Below, in pieces: positions 12,001-25,931 of a DNA stretch of 64,000 bases. The notes below the pieces were generated by a model. That model was not told the origin of the DNA and did not search any database. It saw only the letters and a list, made by a program, of their open reading frames with translations. The translations under genes were made by a program, and so were the position numbers. The first letter of the stretch is position 1, and every line of letters starts with the position of its first letter. Source of the DNA: Agelaius tricolor (taxonomy: Eukaryota; Chordata; Aves; Passeriformes; Icteridae); assembly GCA_023055355.1 (NCBI GenBank), contig JALJCS010000004.1, positions 18,874,244-18,938,243 on the forward strand, in the 5' to 3' direction.

Positions 12001-15000
12001 GTTCTCAATTTCTTTTTCAATAACTCAATAAAATTATTTTTGTTTGCTAATGCACTGTGTTCCAATAAGGATGCATCAGGTTTTAATAACAGGAACTCAA
12101 TTCAAGAGATGTGTTCTTTTTAACTATACTTTAGATTATCTACAGCTATATCAGGATAAAGATAACTTATCACAAAGTTTATATTGGTGATTTCCAACAG
12201 AAAACTTCCATTTGCATGGCCTTTCTGACAGCATTGCTTCTGACAGAATATACATTTCATCTTATGCTTCAGGTAGGTTCTTTTTAAATCCATTATGTTG
12301 AATAGAGTAGTCTTTATCCTACTAAGATAGATAAGCACATCTAGAGAATAAAAAAGGATAATGAAAATGTGCACACAAACCTCAGATCTCTCCTACTTTC
12401 AGGACTCCCTTGTTTTGCCCCTGTGGTGCCTATGTACATCTCCACCATTTACTGCTCCCTCCCAGGTACCACTACCTGTCCTACTAGGTAGGGATTAGTA
12501 CTTCAGGCCTTATGAAGGAATGCACTAACAACCATAGATGACTCTAAGTGAAATACACAGGCATTTGGTAAACACCCTAAATTACATGTGTTTTGGTTTT
12601 CTTTTTGAGGAAAAAGTAGTAGTTTAGTTACTGATTAGAAACCTCCACTTGAAGACCCTGATCAAAACAAGCAACTACAATTAAAGCTATATTTGATTTT
12701 CATAATTCATGTTGAAAACCTGACTTTTTCAGGGACACACGAGCAGCATGATTTGATCCCTTACTGTATCTGATGGTACTGTGTTTTTGAGGACCATTGG
12801 TTTTACTACATCTAGAGTTACTGTTGTTTATCGTTGCCTGTAATGGCCAACAACTTGACAGAACATTAATAATGTTCCAGAAATAACCTGCAGCCAAAAT
12901 CTCAAGTCAAAATGCACTGGAGATTTGGCTTTCTTAGATTATTTGTCATTGATCTGAATTTTTAGATTCACAGTTTTAGCTCAATGTCTAGCTATTTCTT
13001 GATATCATTTAGTGGACTGATAGATATTCATATCAGGAGGAAGAAATTCATGGAAAAAATCCCTCAAAATTTAAATAAGTATTTAAAATATTTAAGTATT
13101 TAAAAAGATTGAAAGTGTTAACATGACAACCTGCTAGCATTATGTTTGCCATAACTAGTTCTCATTTCTTTTCCGCAGTCAGCTACATTTGAACTAAGAA
13201 GATATATTATAAAAATAGCATATGATTACAGTGAAATGTAATCATTACAGTGAAATGATTACTTTTGAAACGTCATCAATTCAATTTTTTCTGTTTTCTG
13301 GCTTTACACGCTGGACATGAGAGATTTAAATGCTCTCATGCTTCTGTTCATAATGCTTGGTTCACAATGCTCAGCAGGTATCGAAAAACATATACTGTAA
13401 ATATTCTGAGCCAGCACGTTAGAAGGGCTGTGCAATGAGATAAGAGATTTTTTTAAAAACTGCTATTACCATAAAAGCAGATAAATGCTGAGGTTGGGAG
13501 AATTTTCTCAAGGATTCTTTGCAGAATAAGTGAGGAACATGAACAGCACAGTCTAAGTACTTAAACAATCTTAGATTAACAGCAATCGAAGATGGCTAAC
13601 CTGTAAACATAATTGCTTGCAAAAAATATTGGAAGTATTACAATTCTTTATATTTTTTAATTCCTCAATCTTTCTAAACATCTGTTTAATATCACTTATT
13701 CTAGGCATGCAGAAAACTATGTATTAATGCCACAACCTAATTTCCTCAGCAAGGTACTTAGGTATACTTATTTTTCCTTTGATGGCTAGAGGTAAAATTT
13801 TCACTTAATTTAATATTAATCATTTCAAGAGTGCACCAGGAGCTGAGATATATTGTGAAGACATTTGAGAGATTCTTAGCAGATAAACTGGATAGACTAT
13901 TTAATTGACATACAATGTTAAAAGTGATGAAGAAAGAAAGAAAGAAAACAAAACAAAGTAAAATGGTCTGAAAAGAAAATAGGACTGGAAAAAAACATTT
14001 ACTAGAAGAAAAAAATTTTTTGCATAAGCTGCACACATGAAAAACACAAGTCTTCTTACTCTATGCAGGAATACATAGGAATGCAGATAAAACAAGGATA
14101 CTTATCCATCTTCAATTTGCAAAAGGGTTTTTTTCATACTTACATGTAAGTGAATTATTTACTTGCAACTACCTATTTTTGCAACCCCAAAAAGTACAAC
14201 TGTAAGTATATATATTTGTTTCATAAATAGATATATATGAGTACACATTCCCATTTCAAATGTAGCAAGGAGATAAACTGGGAGATCAGAACTGTGCCTC
14301 TCTGCATATGCTTACTCAGCAGCTAGATTGTAATCTATAGCTTAGAAAATGTATTTAACATCACTAAATTAGATAGCAACCCTTGCTCTGCATTTTTTAT
14401 TTCAATCCCAATGAATACATTGAGCCTCAGCATAAAAGATGGTCAAGAATTTCATAATAGAGGAGCTGGTTTCAGTGCAAAATACTGGTTCATGAGCAAA
14501 AATATTACAGAATCACATGTTGGTCTTATAAGTAACCTGTAGGAAAGATTTCTCAGATTCAAGATGTAAGGTCATGTCAGTGAATAAAAGCATGTAATAA
14601 TGGAAGATTTGTGGATTAGGGTGCTTCTCTGGAGTACTTAATATTCCAGTGGTACATTACTACTGCTAGATTTCTCCTTTTTAAATTTGCATTTCCTTAT
14701 TTGCAGGGGAAACTTTCCCAAACTTTTCAATCTTTTCTAAATCTGGAATATAATTTAATTATTAAATATATTCAAACCAAGATGTTCTTGGAGTCATGCT
14801 TTCCTCTGGGCAATGTTACTAAGGCATGAGCATCTCTTAGTCCATATCCATATGTGAAATAGAATGATTTCTCCACCAATTTAGATGAAGTGGTTAAGAT
14901 TAAAATGTCTTATTACTTTTGAAAAATTGTGCATGCCTTGGGGACCAGGAAAGAGGGGTCAAACAGACAGTCTTCTGCTGCTTTCTAGAGGTACTTTCTT

Positions 15001-15349
15001 TTCATTCATGTAGAAACTTTAATTATTTTAATCTTGTGCATATAACCATAGCTTTACTTCACTGAAAGATCTTTGCAAAAACACAACACATTGTGGGAAA
15101 TGCTGTAGTGAAAAACATTACCATCCACTTGTGAACCATGTCGGCTTGTCCAGTCTTTGTAGTGAAAACTTGCTTTCTTCTTCACCTGGCCTCAGTAAGG
15201 ACAGTAACATTGCATTGACTTCAGAATACGCTAGATCTGAAATGAAATAAATAAGATCCAAAATAAAATGAGCAAAATCTCAGTGAAAAACAACAAGCCA
15301 AGCAAAAGTGAATGTTCTACTCAATGTTATGCTTGCATATTTCTCATAA
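9040..15349. other. Repeat-poor AT-rich stretch, no gene recognised
   Basis: Over 6 kb with no identifiable transposon. Local features are a G/T-rich low-complexity run (about 11580-11690), a short GAAA run near 13928-13946, and a 14-bp word (ATTACAGTGAAATG) occurring twice within 13224-13262. Open frames stay under about 92 codons and look random. Repeat poverty over this length could mean old, constrained or simply diverged sequence. Confidence 0.6.
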
Positions 15350-15700
15350 CAAAGAAACAGTGCCTTAAAGATCATTAAGTCCCAACCCTCACTACCATGG
15401 GCAGGGACATCACCCACTGATGTCTTATCCTACCTAGCCTTAAACACTGCCTGGGATTTGGTACACACAACCTCCCTAAGCAGCCTGTTTCTGTTCATCA
15501 CCCTCAGAGTATAGAATTTCTTCCTAATATTGAGCCTAAATTTCTCCTTTTTTGTTTTGAACCTATTACTCCTTGTGCTGTCACTACAGTTTTTGACGAG
15601 GAGTCCCTGTCCAGTTTCCCTCCAGGCCCCCTTCAGATACTGGAAGATGGCTATGAGTTCTTTACACAATATCTGTAATATAAGGATGCATAACACATCC
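15350..15700 (-). mobile_element. CR1 LINE 3' fragment
   Basis: The plus strand carries the complement of CR1 3' sequence in order: an 'accttaaagatcatctagtcccaacc'-like block, 'catgggcagggacatc', a 'cagcctgtttctgt' block, 'agaatttcttcctaatat', 'cctattactccttgtgctgtcac' and 'cccttcagatactggaagatggc'. The extreme 3' terminus is diverged. About 350 bp are kept and the rest is lost to 5' truncation. An open frame of about 90 codons over it is not a gene. Confidence 0.9.
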
Positions 15701-18700
15701 ATGGGTTCCCTTTAAATTATATGCCTTGAGATGTATGGAGGTGAAATTTGGTACAGAACCTGGTGAAATTTGTGATATTTCAACATTTAGTAAGTGAAAA
15801 CGGATTTGCCAGTGAAAAGCAGCATTATTTAAAATAGATAATAATAGCAAATTAGAATTATTATGAAATCAAATTACAGTACCCCTTTTCTTCATGAAAG
15901 TTGTTAGACTAATAGGGGTTCAGTAAAATCATTCACAAATACTTTCTCTATTACCTATTTTAAGGGTATGGATTTGTCAGTCCTTAAATCGTAAATGTGA
16001 CTGGGACACTAACACCTTTAAAACAGAAAAAAAAAAAAAAAATAAAATGAAAAAAAAAAAAGTTAATCATTTCGTGAAACTCCAGCCTCATACTTATAAT
16101 CTAAAATATCTGTTCTACTGGCTGAGTAGGGAATGGGTTTTACTTTTATTTAGAGGCCTAATAAAGGAGCCTCGGAAAAAACCCAGTCAGATCTTATAAT
16201 GAAATTTACATTTTAATGAAACTATGAGCACATTATTTTTCCTATCATTAATAACCTTCCTTTTAATGAATTACAAATCAAGGTCGTGCTACGAAAAACC
16301 TCTTCACAAATCATTTCCTTCTGCTTGCATTGCAGAAACAAAACTAAAGTAAACATGCAACTTTTTTTCTTCATATGCATTTTTCATTATCTTAAGTTTT
16401 TAGTTACAGACTAAATATTCTGGTCTTAATCCTTGCAAAATTGTTCTAGAAGAAAATGAAAATCATCAAAACCTTTATAAATATCCATTTTAAGATTATC
16501 CTTTAATCCTTGGCCTCCTGTTTATACCAGTCTCAAGGTTAGACGTGAAATAGCAGCTGATGTGTGATGTCCTTTAATGTCCTGCCCAGTATGGGTCCTT
16601 TTGAAGCAAATCTAACCTCAGCAGCCTCTCACTCAGCCTGTTCAAACTGGTTTTTTCTGTTTCTTAAGAAACATTTATATTTTGACTTACATTTCAAAAC
16701 AGTAATATTGAATCTTTTAGTAGTTACAAAAATAAATTTAGGCAGTTATTCACAGTTGCAAATGTGGAACAAACAGAGCTTGAAGAACTATTGCAAAAAT
16801 TAAGACTGTAGAAAATTATCTATGAAATTTAGAAAGGTAAGCATGTACCTGCTTTGAAGTGTGTAGTTTTGTCATTGCTTAACTACATATTAACATACAT
16901 AGTTAATACAGCCTCTCTTTTGGAAACTGTATATGTTTTAGAATTTGGTACTTCTAAGGGAAAGATCTGTAATATCCAGTAATGTTACATACTAATACTA
17001 AAGTGCAGTCTGCTGTAATGAATCACAGCAGAATCTAAACAAATTATTTCTTAATAAACAACAAATAAAAATCTGTCCAATTGTTTTGTTAAGTTTCAAG
17101 TACATTTATAAATTTGAGTCAAAAATCAGTTCTGAATTGATTTTAGATCCTTTTTTGTACTACTTTTATAGAAAAATATTTCAGACGAAAAGTGGATATA
17201 CTCTAAGGTGTATCTCTGTAGAGCTAGTTAAAACCAGTAAGAACCTTATACCTATCAGCTCAAAGATTTCCATTATTCCTTTCATATGTAATAGCAGATT
17301 CTAATTGTTGAGTCCACTATTTTTTTCAAATTCAATGTATTTTCCATTACTTTTTTCAACACAAATGCTGAAACATGCCATGCAAGCATGTGAAGTATTT
17401 TGAGAAGTGTATTTTGCAATACTTTAGGATAATAGTACAAAATTACAGATCTTTGCCTGTGAGTAGTGAATAGTGTAGATTTTACTATAGTTATAAGCAG
17501 GAAAAAATTCCAATGTTAGAAAAATACAACTGTGACTGATTATTCTTACTTAGCACCTTTCAGATGATTGACAACTGCTAGCCTAGATATCAATAAAAAA
17601 GAAAGCATTCACCATATTCTCTCATTTAATTTAGCAGAACTAGAAAAGCTATCAGATGTGCATGCAAATTTAGATGAACTCATTTTTCCCTAATATTTTG
17701 CAAAAATCTGCCAGAGCTCAGAGACAATTTTAGAAGATTTGAGCTTTTAATGACAGATTTAAAAATGAAGTATTTATGGCCATATGAAGTCTCCTGCTGT
17801 TGTCACTAACACAATAGCAGAACTATGTATCTGGAAAAACTGAGATATAAGTTAAACATCAAAGTGACATCATGTGGAAAACAGGTGTGTGACAGTTCTG
17901 AAAGAAATTTTAGAAGGAGGAACCTGAGAACCAATTTTCATCATATTTCTTTAGACAGAAGTTTATTTTAGTGACTTAGTTTGTTACTGGTGCATGACAG
18001 CCTTACCTCCTGTGGTGTTCATTTAAGGTCTTAGAAAAAATTTGAATTTTATATATTCTCTGGAAATCAATATGAAGTAATTTTACAGAATTACAAAAAA
18101 AAAACCCTCAAGAGCCTTGAGGTCAATCATTGTCCTTTGGCTGATTTCTACATCTCTTGAAATGATTAGACACCTAATTAATATATTCAAGTAATACAGG
18201 TTAGAGCTCTGTACTTTTAGCCTATAATGCTGGAATTTCTGCTAAATCAGTTTATCATTCCTTCTTGTATGAGAGAGTTTCATTAACCTGAAAACAAGAG
18301 CTGTCATTTCTTACCATACTTTTTAACTCTTCCCATCAAGAGTTCTTTTCAAATAAAATTGATGTCATTAGGTGATTTTATTACAGATGCATTTTACAAA
18401 ACAATCAAAGTAAATTTCAGAGTACTTTTATATGAAATAATAACCTATGGTTTTCTTTTGATGATGATGGCCCTTTATAACCCTTGGTCATTGGCCATTT
18501 TGTTACTGTGTGAAATTTATTATTTGAGAGTAAATACTCAAAATTAGTTATTTAAATTCACGTTGTTTTTTTATTATATATCTATAATTAAAAAAATACA
18601 TAATTACATCAAGCCTGATAGATACCACTTTATTTTAGCTTAGAAGCTCAACCTAAAATAAAATAATTTTTATGCTGTTTGCTTGTTCATTTTTAACAGA

Positions 18701-21700
18701 TGTTTAATAATATGTCCATTTAAAATACTTTAGACATTAGCTCTTCTGCAGGCCCACATATATTATGAAATTTTGATTGGAATATAAACTCAGGCTACTC
18801 TATATGAACAATTTAATTCCACTTTATGTTTACCATTTTACCTGCCTTTATCATCGAAGAGTGTATATTGGATATATTGGATATATCTTAATCAGAAAAC
18901 TTAATCAGAACACTCATGTCAGTGTGATAAAACACAGCCACATGAAAATCATCCCACTAATAATGTATATCCATTCATAGAGTAGTTTGCAGTCTATCAC
19001 ATATACAGATATTTAAACACTTAATAGACTGCTACTTTCAAAAAAAACAAACTAAGTGAGAAATCTCAGGGATTTCTTGTCAAGTATTCAATTTCACTAC
19101 CCTGTGTCCTTACATAGATGGACCTTTTGGTCCCAGAGACTTCCTGGATGACAAAATTAAAGATTTAAAATTGAAAACACAGGTCAATCAAGAAAAATCA
19201 AGTAAGACATATGAATGAGAGAGCAGTCATATCCTTGTCAAAAGACTTTGAGCTGCAGTTGCTTAGAGGGTTGCAACTACTAGGCGCAAGTATCAAATAT
19301 ATTCAATATATTCTTCAGTCTAGCACTTTTGGCCAGAGACAAGAAACTCAACCAAAAGAAATCTATTTTAGGTACAGCATATAGACAATATCATCTAAAT
19401 TATGATGCTTTTCAAATACAGAACAAAAAGAAGACTAGTATGAGTTTTTCTTCCTTTCATGTGTTACTTTTACAGATTTATCATTTACACCTAGCTTCTT
19501 TTTTCTTATTTCTAGTACAATCATAAAGGAGCTGTAAAGTGGCTTTTTATGCCACTGGTCCTGCTATTTGATTAAATGTTTTTTGAGCTGCTAATGCACA
19601 TGTACATATACATGCAAACACACACATTCATGTCTTAATTGTCATCACTTCTTACTCTTTTATGGAAACAACTTTACAGCATCCTCTTCATCTTCTTTTA
19701 GTTTGTTTTGCTTTTTACCTATGGAATTATAACTTTTCAAATGTCCAACAGATATCCTGAGAGATTTCCCAGTAATGTGTTTTCTTCCCCATCACCTTTT
19801 TTTGTCAGAGCAAGTAACAGTACTTCATTGTTTGAATCTTAAAAGAGAAATCTCTGTTTTAAGCAGACCTTTTTAAGTAGAAGAAAGACAAAGAATGCTG
19901 GCTAAAAGATTTTATTTATATTTTTCATTACAGTTCCTGAAATCTTCATGTAATGATATATACTGGTCTACTGTGAATTGATCCAAATCTGTTATGTAGT
20001 GTTTAAGCTTAAAAATTCAATGTATACAATGCATATTTTTCTGGGAAGTATTTTTTGGTAGAACTTGTCGGCTAATTAAAATGAACTATAGCTTGAACAG
20101 CGATCTTTGTGGAAATCTGCTGTTTTCAGTTCAAAGAAACAGCTTTTAAATATGTATCTTCTACCCCAGTAATCCAAAAAAATCTTCATGTCTTCGTGCT
20201 GTAAAATATTAGTAATTAACTAGACTAATTTTTATAAAGACTTTTTCACATCTAGGCACCCATGCCATATTTTGTGGATTCTATATTGTATTTTCAATTC
20301 AGTATGTGAGGTCTTGGCTTTGATTTTCTAGTGCAGATACTGGCAAGAATATACATAACATGATGCATTTGTAAAGGAAGAAAGGTTTCACCTTGTAAAA
20401 TAAATTTTTCAATGAATCAGAACCACTAGACTAGTTTAAGTCACTGATGGATACAATAGAATGAAAAATTTTCTCCATATTACAGCTAATGAAGCTAGCA
20501 GTGAGAATATTTTGTTTATTTTTAAAGAGTTAATAACAAAAGTGAAGTGAGAAGCACGAGTTGTTGATTTTGAATCTCTGTCATGCAAAAAGTACATTTG
20601 CCCAAGTAGTATTCATTAGTTTCCACTATAGTCAGAAGTCAATTCTGTGCATTCACACTTCAAAATCTGCATCCCACTTATCTCTCTACCTTTTTTATAT
20701 TACATCACATTTACATCATTACGTGTGTGTGCAACATTAGTACTTCACTTATGTATAACCCATACAGAGACAGACAGAAATATGCTTTTGAAACTCATTA
20801 AAATATATATGTCAAACTGTCTTCATTTTAGTAAACTCAAGTATTTAGGTATGTTATATTCCCCTATTGAAGAAAAATAAACCCAAGACTGCACACTGAA
20901 ATAGAACAGTCGACAAGGTTTACTTGAGAAAGTATATATGAAAAGAAAGGAAATTTAAAGAAGGAAGGCACAGAGAAGGAAGGAGGGAGTAGATCTTCAG
21001 CAATGCCTGAGCAAAACATCTATATGGCCAACTCTATGGCCTTGGAAAAATCCATGAGTGACTTTTGAGACAGCAGTACTGCCTGAAAAAGCAGTGTGTC
21101 TGAGAACAGGCAAATAGTCTCCAGCTGTTCCATTCTTTCCCTGTTCATTAGTGTATGTCTTCTTGGCAGGATAAAAATTGTATGATTATACTCAGTCTGT
21201 CACTGCTTTCCTAAACCAAGTAAAATCTCCTCATTTCAGCTTGTAAACTGGATAAATCCAGTCCAAAGTACTTTCTAGGAAAAAAAATGCTATCTAAAGA
21301 CGTGCTTCTGTAAATTTTTTTTTTTGGATCACAAAATATATGGGAAAACTCAAGTATTTCTGTGTTTTTAATCCCTTCACTTTCTTCTGGTGACATAATC
21401 ACATATATATGAAAATGTTCTTTTTGCTCCAATTTAAACTTATATAACGAACATTTAATTTGTGGTTACTTTCTAACTTTCTACTGTCCTTTTGTTCTGC
21501 TTCATATGGATACTGGGATTTTTCACCAGTCATGGCAACTCCCTATTCACTTTCTCTCTGTCACTCATTCTTGAAGAAGTTTCATCAGATAGTTGGGCTA
21601 CCATTGCAAAGAACTGTTGTATTTAGCCTGCTTTTTATGGAAATTCTACTACTTTTTTCATTATTGATGTCATACTACTTTTAGCCTTTTCTAGTTTTAT

Positions 21701-24184
21701 TAGATTATTTCTAGTCAAAAATTCATGTAATAGTCAAGGTGTGGATATATTACAGTTAAAAAGAGTATTGTAATAAAGATAGTCAACCACAATAAAAAGG
21801 ATGACAAGTCATCCTTTTCTACTTAAATATGTATGGCATATTTGAAAAGAACAAGTAAGTGTAGAATTACAATGTTACAAATTTATCATTTGAAGAAAAT
21901 GTGGCTCCAAGAGAAACAGATAAAACAAGTGAATAGGAGTCCTGTAGTTTTTGCTTGTTTATTTATGACAGCTGTATGTCAAACTTAGTTGATAAAAAAT
22001 TTGAAATTATCCAGTTTCACCTAAAAATCAAATCCACATAACTGAGTGCTCATTATAAAAGCTGGTCAGAATTTTTTTATTTTTTTAAAAATTTCCTTTG
22101 ACGGAAAAATATTCACTTTAAAACCAGATCTTAAAGAAGAAATATGTCATCCCTTGGACTGAATTTCTGAACAAGACAGCAAGGACACACAGAAAAGCAG
22201 AAACCTTCTCAGCTCTGTTGCTAGGACTTCCATCAGAGATCCACAATCAGATCCATATTCCTACCTAAATCAATTAATCCTTTCTATGAGTAGCCTTGAG
22301 CAGAGGTCTGGCCACACTGTATGCTGGAATATCCTAAAACGTGGAACTAGGACAGAAAGCTGACTCATAGCCATATTTTACAGCACGCACCAATAACATA
22401 ATTAAGTTTTGAGTGATTGATAAGTCTCAACATTTCCAGGACCTTTTTTTGCAGAATTTTTCTCTTGCAGCTGTCCTTGCATCTGTGCTGTATTACTGAT
22501 ACTATACAAGGAAATTGTAGTGTCCCAATGCCACCTACAGTGAGCAGAGACAGTGCTCTGAATTCAGACTGTCAGTAAAAGTAATATGCATATTCGTGTT
22601 AAGCTTCACAATCACCTTGGTCTTCTCCCTACTGAAGCATAATTTTAACAACACAGATTAGAGACAGTGACTTCCTACCTACCCTGGAGATTCGTTCTCT
22701 AATGATCAGTAGCTATATTGTACTCTAGCTGATGTTTAGGCAACAAAATTTCCTTTTAGTTAGCAATATACACACTCCTCTGAGGACAGGAAAGTTCACT
22801 GGAATAGCTTGGAGACATATGGAGTTTGATTTTTTATTTGTCTAAGCCTGATCATCTAATGGAAAATTCTACAAATTATGAAAATCCTATAATTAGTTTG
22901 ATTTTCCTTAAAAACTAAAAAAGTAAGAGCACAAGGATAATAACATTCTATTTTAAAAAGCCAGACTGGGGTTTTTTTAGTAGCTCAAGTCATTCTGTAG
23001 GAAATATAATTTTCTTTTATGGAATGAAATGCCAATTTTTTGAAGATATGGCTGTCATGAATCCACATGACTGACAGTTTCTAGCACAATTTATGTCAGT
23101 TACAGTAGCAAGACTGAAAGCTTGTATTATTTGTAATCAAGCAGAATACTATTTGTCCTAGAAAGACATCTTCAACTGCACACTAATAACAAAGACAGCA
23201 ACGAACACAAGTCATTTACTGGCACACTGGTAGAGCTGCTATGCCTTTACTTATTTGCACATTTTTCCACCATTTAAAGGTTATATCCTAAGGAGGCTCC
23301 TAGGTGAAGATAGGAAATATTTTCAGAAATTACGACAATTATTGCATAATCACAAGAATAAAACAAACAAACAAACAAAGCCAAGCAAACACACCTAAGC
23401 AAAAAAAACCACAAGAGGACTGGGATATTTTCCAAAGCTATTTGTTTCCCAGTATTATTGGAGAAAGCAATTAAATTTTGCTTTTGCTACATTTAAGGAA
23501 ATGTGCCTCACATTAAACTTTTTTGAACAAAAAAAAAAAGGAAGAAAAAGGAAAATGAAGAAAGTATTTTTCATGTTTTGAGTCACTTTATATCTCATTT
23601 GATCTACCACCTGTAGTTCTGACCTTTACTTGTTTTCATTACTCAGAGCTTGTGTTTTTGGCAATTATATTTTGCCTGGTGACAAGCATCATCAGCTTCT
23701 CACCTAGGGCTGGTTGAAACACCTGACATATAAGAGAATTTTAACAACTTCAGCAGGCAAACAAGGAGCAAAACAGAGCAAAAGCACTGAATTGCCTGAA
23801 ATATTCAAGTGCTTAGTCTGCAGAAGAAAAATTGTTTGCAGTGTTTGGATAGATTGTTGTGAATATAAGGATGAAGTGAAGTAGCTAAAAAGTCATCCTG
23901 ATTCATTTGGAACCTACTCCAATCATTTTTCAGCCACCAACAGAGCACCACTTGGAAAATCTATAGAAGAGACTAAGAGAAGTAAGTCTTGAGGAATATG
24001 TACCCTTATATTATCAAACCCATTAGTGATGTGTCCTGTTATGGTAAGGACATTTTTTTTTTCCACAACATATAACTGCTACTCACATGTAGATGTGAAG
24101 GGGCCAAGCACATCAAATAGGTAAAATTATCCTGGAGAGTGTTTGTAAAACCTCTGTCAGCAGGTGAGGGGAGGTGATCTTGCC
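15701..24184. other. Repeat-poor AT-rich stretch, no gene recognised
   Basis: About 8.5 kb without a recognisable gene or transposon. It contains A-rich runs at 16021-16061, a perfect hairpin at 21795-21818 and a short AAAC repeat near 23362-23380. Open frames up to about 79 codons show no known domain. Confidence 0.6.
21795..21818. repeat. Perfect inverted repeat (11-bp arms, 2-bp spacer)
   Basis: AAAAGGATGAC, then AA, then the exact reverse complement GTCATCCTTTT. It is an isolated hairpin-capable site in AT-rich DNA. Confidence 0.9.
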
Positions 24185-24708
24185 TTTTTACTCAGCCCAG
24201 GTAAGGCCATAATTGGAGTGCTGTGTGCAATTCTGGACTCTTCAGCACGAGCTGGGGCTCCTGGAAAGAGTCCAGTGGAAAGCGGCACAGATGATTAAGG
24301 GGCTAGAACACCTCTCTTATGAGGAATGGCTAAGGGAGCTGGGCCTGTTCAGCCTCAAAACAGTGTGGGGATTTAATCAATGTCTATTAGTATCTGTAAA
24401 GTGAATGGAGCCAGACTCTGCTCAGTAGTGCCGAGCAATAAGACAAGAGGCAACAGGCAGAAACTGATGCACAGGAAGTTCCACCCAAATGTGGAGAAGA
24501 ACTTCTCTGCTGTGTTAGTGACTAAGCACTAGAATAGAGTGCACAGAGAGACTGTGAGGTCTCCTTCTCTGGATATATTCAAGAACCATCTGTATGCCAA
24601 CCTGTGCAATATGTTCTGGGATGACTCTGTTGATGAATCGGAGATTGGACAATTTGACCCCCCCGGTGGTCCTGTCTGACCTTAACTATTCTTTAATTCT
24701 GTGAAGAC
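24185..24708 (+). mobile_element. CR1 LINE 3' fragment
   Basis: Sense CR1 landmarks appear in order: 'gtgctgtgtgcaattctgg', 'ctcctggaaagagtccagtgg', 'tatgaggaatggctaagggagctggg', 'aggaagttccacc', a 'gacttctctgctgtg'-like block, 'aggtctccttctctggatat' and a degenerate TAATTCTGTGAAG end. The element is truncated at its 5' side and covers the 3' untranslated part. A C7 run with a following GG lies near 24659-24665. Confidence 0.93.
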
Positions 24709-25208
24709 TTCTGGAACATCACTTAAGCAAAAAAAGTGGACATTTCTATCAAAATTTCAAGAAAAAATTTTAGAATCCAAGTGTTACTATCATACCTCAA
24801 TACACTAGCATTTTCATTGATAAAAGTTCTTGCTAATGCAAACCTTAGAGACAAATCTGTGAATTTCATCTCCTATTCATGACATCTTCAGCTTTTAAAT
24901 TAAACTATTCATTTGTACTCAAGTGGTTTTAAGGGGAAGCAATTATATTCCTATTTATAATGGAAGATTTAAAAAACAGTCTAGGAAAATAATGAACTGT
25001 ATTTAATTTATAACATATACATAGAAACAGTACATATGCATAGAAGCAATACATATATATCTCTCTTTCAGGTGTCAGTTTTTCACATATAATTCATAAA
25101 ATGCAAGACAATCATGACTGCTTAGTGAAAATGCATTTTAATTCTCTGCATTTATGCCTGAAAAATATTTCTGCTTAAGAAAGATAATCCTTTAGCTGCA
25201 GTGATAAA
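24709..25208. other. AT-rich spacer between two CR1 copies
   Basis: No feature recognised. It separates a plus-strand CR1 from a minus-strand CR1 and so forms the loop of an inverted pair. Confidence 0.6.
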
Positions 25209-25565
25209 CACAGAATCAGAATTGTTGGGAGTTCACCTAGTTTAACCTTCCTCCTAAAGCAGGTTCACCTAAAGCAGGTTGCACAGGATCACATCCAGAT
25301 GGAGTTTGGATATCTTCAGGGAGGACCCTCCACTACCTCTCAGGGCAGCCTGTTCCAGTGCTTTCCCATATTCAAAACAAGGAAGTTTTTCCTGATATAG
25401 AGATCAAATTTCCCATGTTTCAGCTTGTGTCTGTTGCCCTATATCCTCTTGCTAGGCACCTCTGAAAAGAGTATGTTGTGATCTTCTTGACATCCACCCT
25501 TATGTTATTTGTATGCATTGATAAGAATTTCTCTCAATTTCCTCTTCTCCAGGCTAGCACATTAC
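25209..25565 (-). mobile_element. CR1 LINE 3' fragment
   Basis: The plus strand starts with CACAGAATCAGAATTGTTGG, the complement of a CR1 3' end. It continues through 'cacatccagatggagtttggatatc', 'ctctcagggcagcctgttccagtgc' and 'cctcttctccaggct'. A short local duplication (CCTAAAGCAGGTT repeated, about 25253-25282) lies inside it. The element overlaps the same 3' portion of CR1 as the neighbour at 25932, so the two are separate insertions. Confidence 0.92.
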
Positions 25566-25931
25566 AGCTTCTGTGATATAAGACCTATTATATGTTTTTA
25601 ATAACACATGAAAATGTGTTATTTAAAAAATTCTATAATTATTTCATTAGATAATAAATCTTAACAACTTGTGAAAGTAACTGTCAACTAATGACTAGAT
25701 AAATAATAATCTTTTAGAAGACTGGCATCTTATTCTATCTATATTCTAACTCCTCATGTCACTAATAAATTATTTTGAAGACACACATAAACTACATTAT
25801 TTATCCTTCATTTTCCATTAAACCTTCTTTTTAAACTCCTCAATATTTTAGTGAAGAGGGTGAACTGACCAAACCACTTTAGTTCCAGGAATACTACTGA
25901 AATGAAAGACCTGTTTTATAAACCCTATTTC

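Noticed and set aside
14500..14590. ACAGAATCACATGTTGGTC resembling a CR1 end
   Set aside because: Downstream sequence does not follow CR1 order.
15530..15715. Short hydrophobic frame (+)
   Set aside because: Antisense CR1 sequence. The hydrophobicity comes from T-rich complement of an A-rich CR1 tail region.
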